From UBA8389 sp035719105 (lineage in GTDB: Bacteria; Bacteroidota; Bacteroidia; Bacteroidales; UBA1402): a DNA stretch of 64,000 bases. The notes beneath the pieces are model-generated. The model was not told where the DNA came from. It saw only the letters and a program-made list of their open reading frames with translations, and searched no databases. Positions 16,429 to 23,395 of this stretch are shown here, in pieces (positions within the stretch are counted from its first letter, which is position 1; each line of letters starts with the position of its first letter). A program made the translations under genes and the position numbers. Location of the stretch: the NCBI GenBank assembly GCA_035719105.1, contig DASTGN010000003.1:124001-188000 (forward strand), in the 5' to 3' direction.

Positions 16429-17385
16429 TTAAGAACATTCTTGATCCGTTTGACAAGTAGTAGGCTGTTGGTCAATGGTTTCAAGCGCTCCAATCAAGTC
16501 TCGAACATTGGCAAACCCGTGATGTTTACAATATTCGACGATGCCGTCTGCAATTTTCGGCGTAATTGCCGGATCAATGAAATTGGCTGTGCCAACTTGT
16601 ATGGCAGATGCGCCTGCCAGCATAAACTCAATGGCATCGGTCGCCGAGGATATACCACCCAAACCGACAATTGGAATGTTGACTGCTTTTGAAGTTTGCC
16701 AAACCATTCGTAACGCGATGGGTTTGACGCAGGCTCCAGATAATCCACCTGTTACGGTTGAAAGTACTGGTTTTCGTTTTTCGGCGTTGATGGCCATACC
16801 TAATAAGGTGTTGATCATTGAAACGGAATCAGCACCCGTTGCTTCCACAGCTCTTGCAATTTCGGTAATATCGGTAACGTTAGGCGATAACTTCACCATC
16901 AAGTGCTTTTTATAAACTTTTCGAACGGCTTCGACGACACGGGAAGCCCCTTGAGTCGATGTTCCGAAGGCCATTCCTCCTTCTTTCACATTTGGACAGG
17001 AAATATTCAGCTCGATGCCTGGAATATGAACTAGTTCATTGATGATTTCAGCGGTTTCTACATAATCCTCAATGGTTGAACCCGATACATTGACAAGTAT
17101 GTTCGTGTTAAAGTTCATGATGCGAGGATAGATGGTATCCTTGAAATAATGAACACCCTTATTTTGCAGTCCCACAGCATTTAACATCCCCATGGGAGTT
17201 TCTGCCATGCGGGGATATGGGTTTCCTTCTCGATGACGAAGAGTAGTTCCCTTAACGACAATGCCACCTATTCGCGCAAGATCCACAAAATCGGTGAACT
17301 CTTCGCCAAAGCCAAAAGTGCCGGAAGCGGTCATTACTGGATTCCTAAGCTTTAAACCGTTCAAATTGATGCTCTGGTCTACCAT
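16429..17385 (-). CDS. pyrD: Dihydroorotate dehydrogenase catalytic subunit (type 1B)
   Basis: FMN enzyme that oxidises dihydroorotate to orotate in pyrimidine synthesis. The 318-aa protein starts MVDQSINLNGLKLRNPVMTA. ASGTFGFGEEF marks the FMN site, and NISCPNVKEGGMAFG holds the active-site cysteine that marks class 1 enzymes. GLGGISSATDAIEFMLAGA is the phosphate-binding end of the barrel. The start at 17385 lies inside the end of pyrK (7-bp overlap), so the pair is coupled. Association with PyrK makes it the NAD-dependent 1B form. Confidence 0.95.
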   Translation of the reverse strand: MVDQSINLNGLKLRNPVMTASGTFGFGEEFTDFVDLARIGGIVVKGTTLRHREGNPYPRMAETPMGMLNAVGLQNKGVHYFKDTIYPRIMNFNTNILVNVSGSTIEDYVETAEIINELVHIPGIELNISCPNVKEGGMAFGTSTQGASRVVEAVRKVYKKHLMVKLSPNVTDITEIARAVEATGADSVSMINTLLGMAINAEKRKPVLSTVTGGLSGACVKPIALRMVWQTSKAVNIPIVGLGGISSATDAIEFMLAGASAIQVGTANFIDPAITPKIADGIVEYCKHHGFANVRDLIGALETIDQQPTTCQTDQECS

Positions 17386-18155
17386 TTTAATTTCTTTATA
17401 TTGAAAACAGGGCCTGTCGTGCAAGTGCAAACATGACCGTCAACCGTATCTTCCACACAACAAAGGCAAGCGCCAATGCCACATGCCATGGAGTTCTCCA
17501 ATGACACTTCACATTCTATGTCTTTTTGTCGGGCATAATTGGCTACTGCCTGCATCATCGGCTTAGGTCCACACGTGTATATTTTAGTAAACTTTTTTAA
17601 ATTTAGAATGCTGTGTTGGGTCACAAATCCCTTTTCACCGGCACTCGCATCTTCGGTAGTAGTGTAAACATTTCCGTATTTCTCAAATTCATTGAGTTCC
17701 AATAGGTCCTGGGACGATCTGGCACCAAGTAGAAAGGAAACTTCAAGTCCTTGTTCTTTGATTTCTTTGCCCAACATGAGAAGTGGTGCAACGCCAACTC
17801 CTCCTCCAATAAGCAACACTTGATCGCTTGTTTCGGGTTTGCTGAACTGATTTCCCAAGGGCAATATCATATTGATTTTGTGACCAATAGGTGTGGCAGC
17901 CAACGTTTTGGTTCCATCACCGACCATCTGAATCAGCAACCAAAGTTGATTTTTTTGGGTATCGACAAAGTTGATTGATATGGGTCTTCTTAAATATGTA
18001 TTGGGAGAACCATCCACTCGAACCTGGACGAATTGTCCTGGTTTCATGACTGGCAATGGACTGGACTGGTGAAATTTCATCAAGACATATTGTGCATTCA
18101 AAGTCTTGGTTTCGACCAATTCCAAATCCAAAATGAAACTTTTTATATTTTGCAT
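17379..18155 (-). CDS. pyrK: Dihydroorotate dehydrogenase electron transfer subunit
   Basis: FAD and [2Fe-2S] subunit that passes electrons from PyrD to NAD+. The 258-aa protein has the FAD motif TYLRRPISI near residue 60, the NAD-binding LLIGGGVGVAPLL, and the cluster ligands in MACGIGACLCC followed by HVCTC. The start is the ATG at 18155 (MQNIKSFILDLE); the open frame extends 14 codons further without homology. It is the first gene of a two-gene operon with pyrD. Confidence 0.93.
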   Translation of the reverse strand: MQNIKSFILDLELVETKTLNAQYVLMKFHQSSPLPVMKPGQFVQVRVDGSPNTYLRRPISINFVDTQKNQLWLLIQMVGDGTKTLAATPIGHKINMILPLGNQFSKPETSDQVLLIGGGVGVAPLLMLGKEIKEQGLEVSFLLGARSSQDLLELNEFEKYGNVYTTTEDASAGEKGFVTQHSILNLKKFTKIYTCGPKPMMQAVANYARQKDIECEVSLENSMACGIGACLCCVEDTVDGHVCTCTTGPVFNIKKLKW

Positions 18156-18240
18156 ATTCTTGCAGTATCTTACGTAGTTACAAAGATACGGTTTCAATCG
18201 AATGCATGCAAACGGATGGGTTTCGTTTTATAGATGGATT

Positions 18241-18690
18241 TTAGTCTTTATTGTTGGGCACAAACTCCTCGTAAGTATTGTCAGAGTAAAAAACAGCTAT
18301 CTTCTTTACTTTTACAGATGCTTGTATTTTCACATTAACCTGCTGATTGACTGGCTGTTTAGGGGTATCAATGACCGGTTTTGACTCGATTTCCCTCGTA
18401 TATTCCAATTTATCTGGAGTATTGGTCGGAAATTCTGCATCCTCATCGAATAAAGTGGGTGCTTTTGGGTCTCCTTTACCATCTATATACATAGATCCAA
18501 TTCCAGAGATCAGCCAACCTGGATTAATGTCGGGGTAGGTGGATAGAATTCGTTGAAGATTTTCCAGACCGGGTTTGTTTCTTCCATGCAGTATGTGCGA
18601 AACTACTGCACGGTTCAAACCGACTTCGTCAGCAAAATTGGAAGGGGATAAATTTTTGTCTTCAATGATTTTTTGAATTCGATCTTTCAT
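18241..18690 (-). CDS. XRE-family helix-turn-helix regulator
   Basis: Predicted DNA-binding regulator of 149 aa. The N terminus (about residues 1-65) is a Cro/CI-type HTH: MKDRIQKIIEDKNLSPSNFA, VGLNRAVVSHILHGRNKPG as the recognition helix region, then LQRILSTYPDINPGWLISGI. The middle is acidic and proline-rich and probably unstructured. The C-terminal QQVNVKIQASVKVKKIAVFY segment is beta-like. It has a full consensus promoter at 18764-18795, and inverted repeats lie just upstream, a usual layout for autoregulation. Target genes are unknown. It lies 85 bp upstream of pyrK in the same direction, but no link to pyrimidines is visible. Confidence 0.82.
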   Translation of the reverse strand: MKDRIQKIIEDKNLSPSNFADEVGLNRAVVSHILHGRNKPGLENLQRILSTYPDINPGWLISGIGSMYIDGKGDPKAPTLFDEDAEFPTNTPDKLEYTREIESKPVIDTPKQPVNQQVNVKIQASVKVKKIAVFYSDNTYEEFVPNNKD

Positions 18691-18763
18691 CGTTTATGAA
18701 TTTTCCAAAAGGTCATGTTTAGTACCCTGTTTATAACAATTTCAGTTCATCATAGGATGTACA

Positions 18764-18795
18764 CAAATGTAATAAGTATAATTTACATTCGCAAA
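18764..18795 (-). promoter_or_regulatory. Promoter of the XRE regulator
   Basis: On the minus strand TTTG (18795-18792), 20 bp, TACATTTG (18771-18764) is an exact consensus. Transcription would begin near 18757 with a 67-base leader. Confidence 0.72.
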
Positions 18796-18832
18796 CGAAG
18801 TTTACAGAAAACAATTTACGTGATAATTGCCA

Positions 18833-18866
18833 TTTGTAACAAGTCGGACTTGTGAAATGTTACAAA
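18833..18866. repeat. Nested inverted repeat, operator candidate
   Basis: TTTGTAAC (18833-18840) pairs with GTTACAAA (18859-18866). Inside it ACAAGTC-G-GACTTGT (18839-18853) is itself a perfect palindrome. It looks like one longer palindrome with five extra bases (GAAAT) in the right arm. It sits about 40 bp upstream of the XRE -33 element, a reasonable place for a regulator site. Confidence 0.55.
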
Positions 18867-19020
18867 AGTGAAGTACTACAAATTTACAGAATGAAACGAG
18901 TTGTCAATAATTAAAGTAACGACTTTATATAAATGCTATATATGGCTGATATATAATGTATTAAGTGTGTAAATATAGTGCCTTAAGTACTTGTTTCGTC
19001 ACTTTTATTATTCGAATGAT

Positions 19021-19051
19021 AAATATTATAAACCATTACTTTATAATATTT
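19021..19051. repeat. Perfect 12-bp inverted repeat with 7-base loop
   Basis: AAATATTATAAA (19021-19032) and TTTATAATATTT (19040-19051) are exact reverse complements around CCATTAC. All stem bases are A or T. It lies in the middle of the gene-free region, far from any stop codon, so an ordinary terminator role is unlikely. Confidence 0.7.
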
Positions 19052-19462
19052 GTATAAGTGTATGGTTATGTGAGCTATATAGTTATAATAAGCCTATATT
19101 TAGCCTATAAAAAACTGTTTTCATCTGTATACAAAACATTTGTAACTTGACGTTTGAAAGGTTGAATGATTCAAAAATTCAAACCTTACCCATTGGATGA
19201 TTCCTTTGATTAATTTACATTATGATATTACGAATTCACAACATAGCTATTAACTTCTGTAAATTAACAAGAATACCTATGAACAGTTTATCAACACCCA
19301 TACACTTTGTGAACGATTGTTTTCTACAATTACATTCAAATCGCTGAGAATTCGATATTTTTTTTGAACACGAGTAATGGCCCAAAATATTGAATTCTGG
19401 ATCATATTAGAACAATAAAATCAAATGTGGTATTTAAATGACTGAAAATCAGTGTTATCAAT

Positions 19463-19488
19463 AAAAAAACGGACCAAAAGATCCGTTT
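19463..19488 (-). terminator. Terminator of holA
   Basis: On the minus strand AAACGGATC pairs with GGTCCGTTT around TTTT, followed by TTTTAT. The upstream arm overlaps the holA stop codon. Confidence 0.8.
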
Positions 19489-20503
19489 AATGCATGATTT
19501 TATAAAGTAACTCTTTTAGGAGTTCTGCATCCGGGATATTTTTACTTTCAAATCCTTTGGCTTTTGCATCATAAGCTCTAAACATACTGATGATGTTCAT
19601 CGTTTTTAATGCATTGTAGTACTTAGCTCCTTCTATAAACTCACGTACACGAAAAGGTGCGATACCTAATTCACTTGCAACGGAGCTAGGTGACTTATCA
19701 ACCAGATAATGATAATACATCAGATTGCTGAAATATCCTGATAGCAATGCAATCGTTTTGACGATCGGATTGGCTTTTGGATTTTTTCCATAATAAACTG
19801 CAATCTTGTTCGCTTTGAGTATGTTTTTGGTTACAATGGCACTTTGAAGTTCAAAATCGTTGTATTCTTTACTGATACCGATATTTTGTTCCACCAAAGC
19901 TGGAGTAATACGAGTTTCTCCCTTGGGTATGGTGATGGTCAGTTTTTCGAGTTCACTCACTATACGACCTAAATCACTACCCAGGTATTCGGCTAAAAGC
20001 TCTGCTGTGCGATCGTCTATCCCTAAACCCTTGGTTTTGGCAAAATTGATGATCCAACCCGGTAGCTCATTTTCATAAAGTTTCTTGGATTCATATAAAA
20101 CACCCGCTTTATCCAATTCGGAAGCGAGTTTTTTGCGTTTGTCCAAGCTGCCGTTTTTATGGTTGACGATCAGAATGGTCGTTGGCATCGGCTTCTCCAA
20201 ATAAATGGACAAATTGTCCATATCCTTGACGTCTTGGGCTTCTTTAACCAAAACGACCCGGTGTTTGGCTAACATCGGATACTGCCTGGCCAAACTGATG
20301 ACCTGGCGCATGTCGGTATCCTTGCCATAAACCACGGCTAAATCGAATTCTTTTTCCGACTCAGTTAATAACTGCTCCAACAAGGACTCTGTAATCAAGT
20401 CGATGTAATAGGATTCTTCACCCATCAAAAAATAAACAGGTTTCAGATTCGCAGCTTTGACTTCGGCCAGAATAGATGAAGGAGTATGTGCGGATTTTGC
20501 CAT
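19487..20503 (-). CDS. holA: DNA polymerase III subunit delta
   Basis: Clamp-loader wrench that opens the beta clamp. The 338-aa protein starts MAKSAHTPSSILAEVKAANL, and the family opening PVYFLMGEESYYIDLITESL follows. The AAA-like N-terminal domain continues with LARQYPMLAKHRVVLVKEAQ, and the helical C-terminal domain contains YLGSDLGRIVSELEKLTI and ends ELLKELLYKIMH. As is normal for delta, no Walker A is present. It begins one base after the end of the amn gene, so the two are cotranscribed. Length is typical. Confidence 0.93.
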   Translation of the reverse strand: MAKSAHTPSSILAEVKAANLKPVYFLMGEESYYIDLITESLLEQLLTESEKEFDLAVVYGKDTDMRQVISLARQYPMLAKHRVVLVKEAQDVKDMDNLSIYLEKPMPTTILIVNHKNGSLDKRKKLASELDKAGVLYESKKLYENELPGWIINFAKTKGLGIDDRTAELLAEYLGSDLGRIVSELEKLTITIPKGETRITPALVEQNIGISKEYNDFELQSAIVTKNILKANKIAVYYGKNPKANPIVKTIALLSGYFSNLMYYHYLVDKSPSSVASELGIAPFRVREFIEGAKYYNALKTMNIISMFRAYDAKAKGFESKNIPDAELLKELLYKIMH

Positions 20504-20504
20504 A

Positions 20505-21275
20505 CTAGAAACGTAAATGCTTAACAGAACGTCCGTTACGGATTAGAATGTCCAAAGCAGTAATACCAATGTTCAAATGATCGTTAACAAATAATTCATT
20601 AACATGTTGGTCGCTTTTATCTGTTTTGACCCCGGTTGAAATAAAGGGTTGGTCAGATATCAACAATAAAGCTCCAGTGGGGATGCTGTTGTAAAATCCG
20701 ACTGAAAACAAGGTCGCTGTTTCCATATCCACCGCCATGGCACGAATTCGGTGCAAATAATCTTTGAATTGTTCGTCAAATTCCCACACTCTGCGATTCG
20801 TGGTATAGACAGTTCCCGTATAATAATCCTTTTGATAATCTCGAATGGTGGTTGACACAGCACGTTGAAGGCTGAAAGCTGGCAAGGATGGTACTTCGGG
20901 TGGAAAATAGTCGTTCGAAGTACCCTCACCGCGAATGGCTGCAATGGGCAAAACAAAATCACCCAAGGTCGAACCGTCTTTTAACACACCACATTTGCCG
21001 AGAAAAAGAACGGCATTTGGTTGAATTGCTGATAATAAATCCATAATGGTTGCTGCATTGGCACTGCCCATCCCAAAATTAATGATGGTAATGCCATTTG
21101 CCGTCGCATTGGGCATATTCCCGTCTTTTCCAAGAACTTCCACTCCAAATTTATCAGCAAAAAGCTGAACGTATTGATTGAAATTAGTAAGCAGAATGTG
21201 CTTGCCGAAACCATCCAATGGACGCTTGGTATAACGTGGCAACCAATTGTCAACAATTTCCTTTTTGGTCTTCAT
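20505..21275 (-). CDS. amn: AMP nucleosidase
   Basis: Hydrolyses AMP to adenine and ribose 5-phosphate, a purine balance function. The 256-aa protein belongs to the nucleoside phosphorylase fold: TIINFGMGSANAATIMDLLS for the phosphate side, LFLGKCGVLKDG, and AVDMETATLFSVGFY, the MEtA-type ribose motif. It is the short form typical of Bacteroidota; the E. coli Amn is about twice as long with an extra N-terminal domain. It is upstream of holA and divergent from the HsdR_N gene with only 41 bp between the start codons. Confidence 0.88.
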   Translation of the reverse strand: MKTKKEIVDNWLPRYTKRPLDGFGKHILLTNFNQYVQLFADKFGVEVLGKDGNMPNATANGITIINFGMGSANAATIMDLLSAIQPNAVLFLGKCGVLKDGSTLGDFVLPIAAIRGEGTSNDYFPPEVPSLPAFSLQRAVSTTIRDYQKDYYTGTVYTTNRRVWEFDEQFKDYLHRIRAMAVDMETATLFSVGFYNSIPTGALLLISDQPFISTGVKTDKSDQHVNELFVNDHLNIGITALDILIRNGRSVKHLRF

Positions 21276-21304
21276 GGTATTTATTTATCTTTATCCTTCG
21301 AAAA

Positions 21305-21312
21305 CAAAAATA
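21305..21312 (-). promoter_or_regulatory. Possible -7 element of amn-holA
   Basis: The minus strand reads TATTTTTG (21312-21305), an exact TAnnTTTG, about 30 bases before the amn start. No good -33 is visible. It overlaps the start region of the divergent gene, whose own best site (TTTG 21264-21267, TATCTTTA 21286-21293, 18-bp spacer) lies partly inside amn. Confidence 0.45.
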
Positions 21313-21316
21313 CGAA

Positions 21317-21766
21317 ATGTTTGAGTTAAACTTACCAGCATACGACCACAAAATACGTACGGTAAACGGAAAAAACGAGATATTCGATTTTCTAAGACAT
21401 AAGTTCGTGGCCCTTACACCAGAAGAATGGGTTCGACAACATTTCGCCCATTATTTGATTGAAGAAAAGGGATATCCAGCAGGCAGGACGGTTCTGGAAG
21501 CATCTATACCATACAACGGAAGAAAAAAACGTTGTGATGCCGTGATTTACGATGCATCTCTTCAACCCTTGGTTTTGGTTGAACTCAAAGCTCCGGATGT
21601 GGCAATTACTCAAAAAGTTTTTGATCAAATTGCTGCTTATAATTTTGCACTCCATGTCAATTACTTGATTGTCAGTAATGGAATGAATCATTTCTGTTGC
21701 AAAATGGACTATGAGAAGCATCGGGTCGTCTTTATACCCAACATTCCTACCTACGCGGAACTATAA
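21317..21766 (+). CDS. Stand-alone type I restriction R N-terminal domain protein
   Basis: A 149-aa protein made only of the nuclease-fold N-terminal domain of HsdR (HSDR_N_2 type). The PD-(D/E)xK residues are seen in KRCDAVIYDASLQPLVLVEL followed by KAP: Asp, then Glu-x-Lys. A helix with WVRQHFAHYLIEEKGYPAG precedes it. No helicase domain, HsdM or HsdS is present, so this is not a restriction system. From memory, single-domain proteins like this are conserved in Bacteroidota, often near holA; the function is unknown. The start is the ATG at 21317, not the longer open frame that would run back through amn. Confidence 0.8.
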   Translation: MFELNLPAYDHKIRTVNGKNEIFDFLRHKFVALTPEEWVRQHFAHYLIEEKGYPAGRTVLEASIPYNGRKKRCDAVIYDASLQPLVLVELKAPDVAITQKVFDQIAAYNFALHVNYLIVSNGMNHFCCKMDYEKHRVVFIPNIPTYAEL

Positions 21767-21800
21767 AAAAAAGCCGACCTTTAAAGGGGCCGGCTTTTAA
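21765..21800. terminator. Bidirectional terminator
   Basis: AAAAGCCG (21769-21776) pairs with CGGCTTTT (21791-21798), with A-rich and T-rich flanks that serve both strands. It separates the convergent HsdR_N and zinc-ribbon genes. Confidence 0.8.
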
Positions 21801-21814
21801 ATGATTTTGAACGA

Positions 21815-22579
21815 TCAGGCTTCTGCAGTCATGTCAGAATCGATCATGATACGTCCGCAATATTCGCAAACGATGATTTTCTTACCCATACGGATGTCCA
21901 TTTGGCGTTGGGGTGGAATCTTATTGAAGCAACCACCACAAGCGTCACGTTGTACGGAAACCACTGACAGACCATTGCGTGCACTTTTTCGGATGCGTTT
22001 GAATGCGGCCAACAAGCGTGGTTCGATCAATGTTTCTATTTGTTTAGCCTTTTCGCGAAGAGTATCTTCTTCCGTTCTGGTTTCGGAAATAATTTCTTCC
22101 AATTCCTGCTTTTTCAATTCGAGGTCTTTGCGACGTTCTGAAAGGTGATCTTCAGCACCTTCCATTTCTTCGGTTTTGGCTTTAGCAACGGCCTGCGCTT
22201 CGCGGATTTTCTTTTCTGCAAACTCAATTTCAAGGCCCTGGAACTCCAGTTCTTTGCTGAGGTAATCGAATTCGCGGTTGTTGCGGACGTTGTCTTGCTG
22301 CTCTTTGTATTTGATAGTCAGAGCTTTTGAATTCTCAATATCCAATTTACGACCGGAAATGATGTCTTCACATTCCTTGAGTTCAGCACGAAAATTATCA
22401 ATACGTGTTTCAAGACCAGCAATTTCATCTTCCAAGTCTTGCACTTCCAGCGGCAATTCGCCACGTAGAGTTTTGATTTTGTCAATTTCAGAAACAACCA
22501 TCTGCAAATCGTACAAAGCTTTCAGCTTTTCTTTGACGGTTATTTCTTTGGTATCTGCTTTAGAATTTTCAGCGCTCAT
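21815..22579 (-). CDS. Coiled-coil protein with C4 zinc ribbon
   Basis: A 254-aa protein whose first 190 residues are strongly helical and charged (KIKTLRGELPLEVQDLEDEI and similar heptads), predicted as a long coiled coil. The C-terminal zinc ribbon has the ligands DACGGC and VCEYCGR about 20 residues apart. This is the zf-RING_7/CT398-like family of bacteria, linked in some species to nucleic acid or export functions but not well defined. It lies 27 bp after nif3 in the same direction and probably shares the aspS-nif3 transcript. Confidence 0.85.
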   Translation of the reverse strand: MSAENSKADTKEITVKEKLKALYDLQMVVSEIDKIKTLRGELPLEVQDLEDEIAGLETRIDNFRAELKECEDIISGRKLDIENSKALTIKYKEQQDNVRNNREFDYLSKELEFQGLEIEFAEKKIREAQAVAKAKTEEMEGAEDHLSERRKDLELKKQELEEIISETRTEEDTLREKAKQIETLIEPRLLAAFKRIRKSARNGLSVVSVQRDACGGCFNKIPPQRQMDIRMGKKIIVCEYCGRIMIDSDMTAEA

Positions 22580-22606
22580 AGATATAATATCTTGTTTAGT
22601 AATTAC

Positions 22607-23395
22607 TTACAAATAATGGACAGGGTTGGTTTCAACAACTGAAATCCGAACGGCAAAGGTAGAAAAATTTTCTGAAAGTAAATCGAAAAAAATGTCTTTT
22701 GTAAACTGTTCAGTTTCGTAATGACCAGCATCGACAAGCAGGATTTCAGAGGCATGAGTGAAGAATTCGTGATACTTGGCTTCACCGGTCAAAAAAGCAT
22801 CAGCACCATTGGCCAATGCATTTTCGAGGAACTCACTCCCCGACCCTCCACACAACGCAACTTTTTGAATGGATCTACCTCTCAGAGCGGAAAAACGAAT
22901 GCGTTCACAATGAAAGGTGGTCTTGACTAATTGCAAAAAATCGGCTTCAGAGATGCTTTTTTGCAAGGAACCAACCATTCCGAGTCCGCAATCGCAGTCA
23001 TGCTGCGTAGAAGGCACCAAAATACAGGTGTTGGTCAAGCCCAACTTTTCGGCCATCCGCTCGTTTACTCCACCTCGGACAGCATCCACATTGGTGTGTC
23101 CTGCATAAATGGCAACGTCGTTCCGAATCGCTTTGATCAGGCAATTTTCCGTATGATTTTTTCCGGTAATCGTCTTTAAACCCTTGAAAATAAATGGATG
23201 ATGAGTCACAATAAGGTTGAAGCCCAACCGGATGGCTTCGTCAATCACTTCCAAAGTAGCATCCAATGCAATTAAAACGCCAGTGACTACCTGCGCTTTG
23301 TTTCCCAGAATCAGGCCGGCATTATCGTATGACTCTTGCAACGACAATGGTGCAAACGATTCCAGAACTGCACAGACGTCACCGATGGTTTTCAT
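22607..23395 (-). CDS. Nif3-like dinuclear metal center protein
   Basis: Member of the YbgI/NIF3 family, hexameric proteins with a two-metal site and unclear role. The 262-aa protein shows IVTHHPFIFKGLK with the paired histidines, YAGHTNVDAVRGGVNERMA, and the C-terminal LTGEAKYHEFFTHA and DAGHYETEQF metal ligands. It is the short form without the PII-like insertion of about 100 residues found in many Bacteroidota homologues. Its ATG overlaps the aspS stop by four bases (ATGA), so it is translationally coupled to aspS. Confidence 0.9.
   Translation of the reverse strand: MKTIGDVCAVLESFAPLSLQESYDNAGLILGNKAQVVTGVLIALDATLEVIDEAIRLGFNLIVTHHPFIFKGLKTITGKNHTENCLIKAIRNDVAIYAGHTNVDAVRGGVNERMAEKLGLTNTCILVPSTQHDCDCGLGMVGSLQKSISEADFLQLVKTTFHCERIRFSALRGRSIQKVALCGGSGSEFLENALANGADAFLTGEAKYHEFFTHASEILLVDAGHYETEQFTKDIFFDLLSENFSTFAVRISVVETNPVHYL

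Larger units (their letters stand above)
18691..19462. other. AT-rich gene-free region rich in inverted repeats
   Basis: This 0.77 kb stretch has no credible coding sequence on either strand and is much richer in A+T than its neighbours. The motif RTTTACR recurs at 18781, 18800, 18814 and 18882, with further ATTTACA and TGTAAAT copies near 19214 and 19259. Two strong inverted repeats (separate entries) lie inside it. One DnaA-box-like TTATCAACA occurs at about 19288 and TTATCAATA at about 19456. It separates the end of holA from the XRE promoter. It could be a regulatory region, a non-coding RNA locus or decayed mobile DNA; I cannot choose. Confidence 0.6.

Noticed and set aside
18781..18888. 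CRISPR-like or iteron array from the RTTTACR repeats
   Set aside because: The motif is only 7 bases, spacing is irregular (19, 14 and 68 bp) and no cas or rep gene is present.
18691..19462. Chromosomal replication origin
   Set aside because: AT-richness and two DnaA-box-like sites are suggestive, but there is no cluster of TTATCCACA boxes and no dnaA or other origin-linked gene nearby; GC skew cannot be judged from the window.
21218..21316. Long upstream start of the HsdR_N protein
   Set aside because: These codons are antisense to the amn start region and cover both promoters; the conserved part begins at 21317.
21317..21766. Type I restriction system
   Set aside because: Only the HsdR N-terminal domain is present; no motor domain, HsdM or HsdS nearby.
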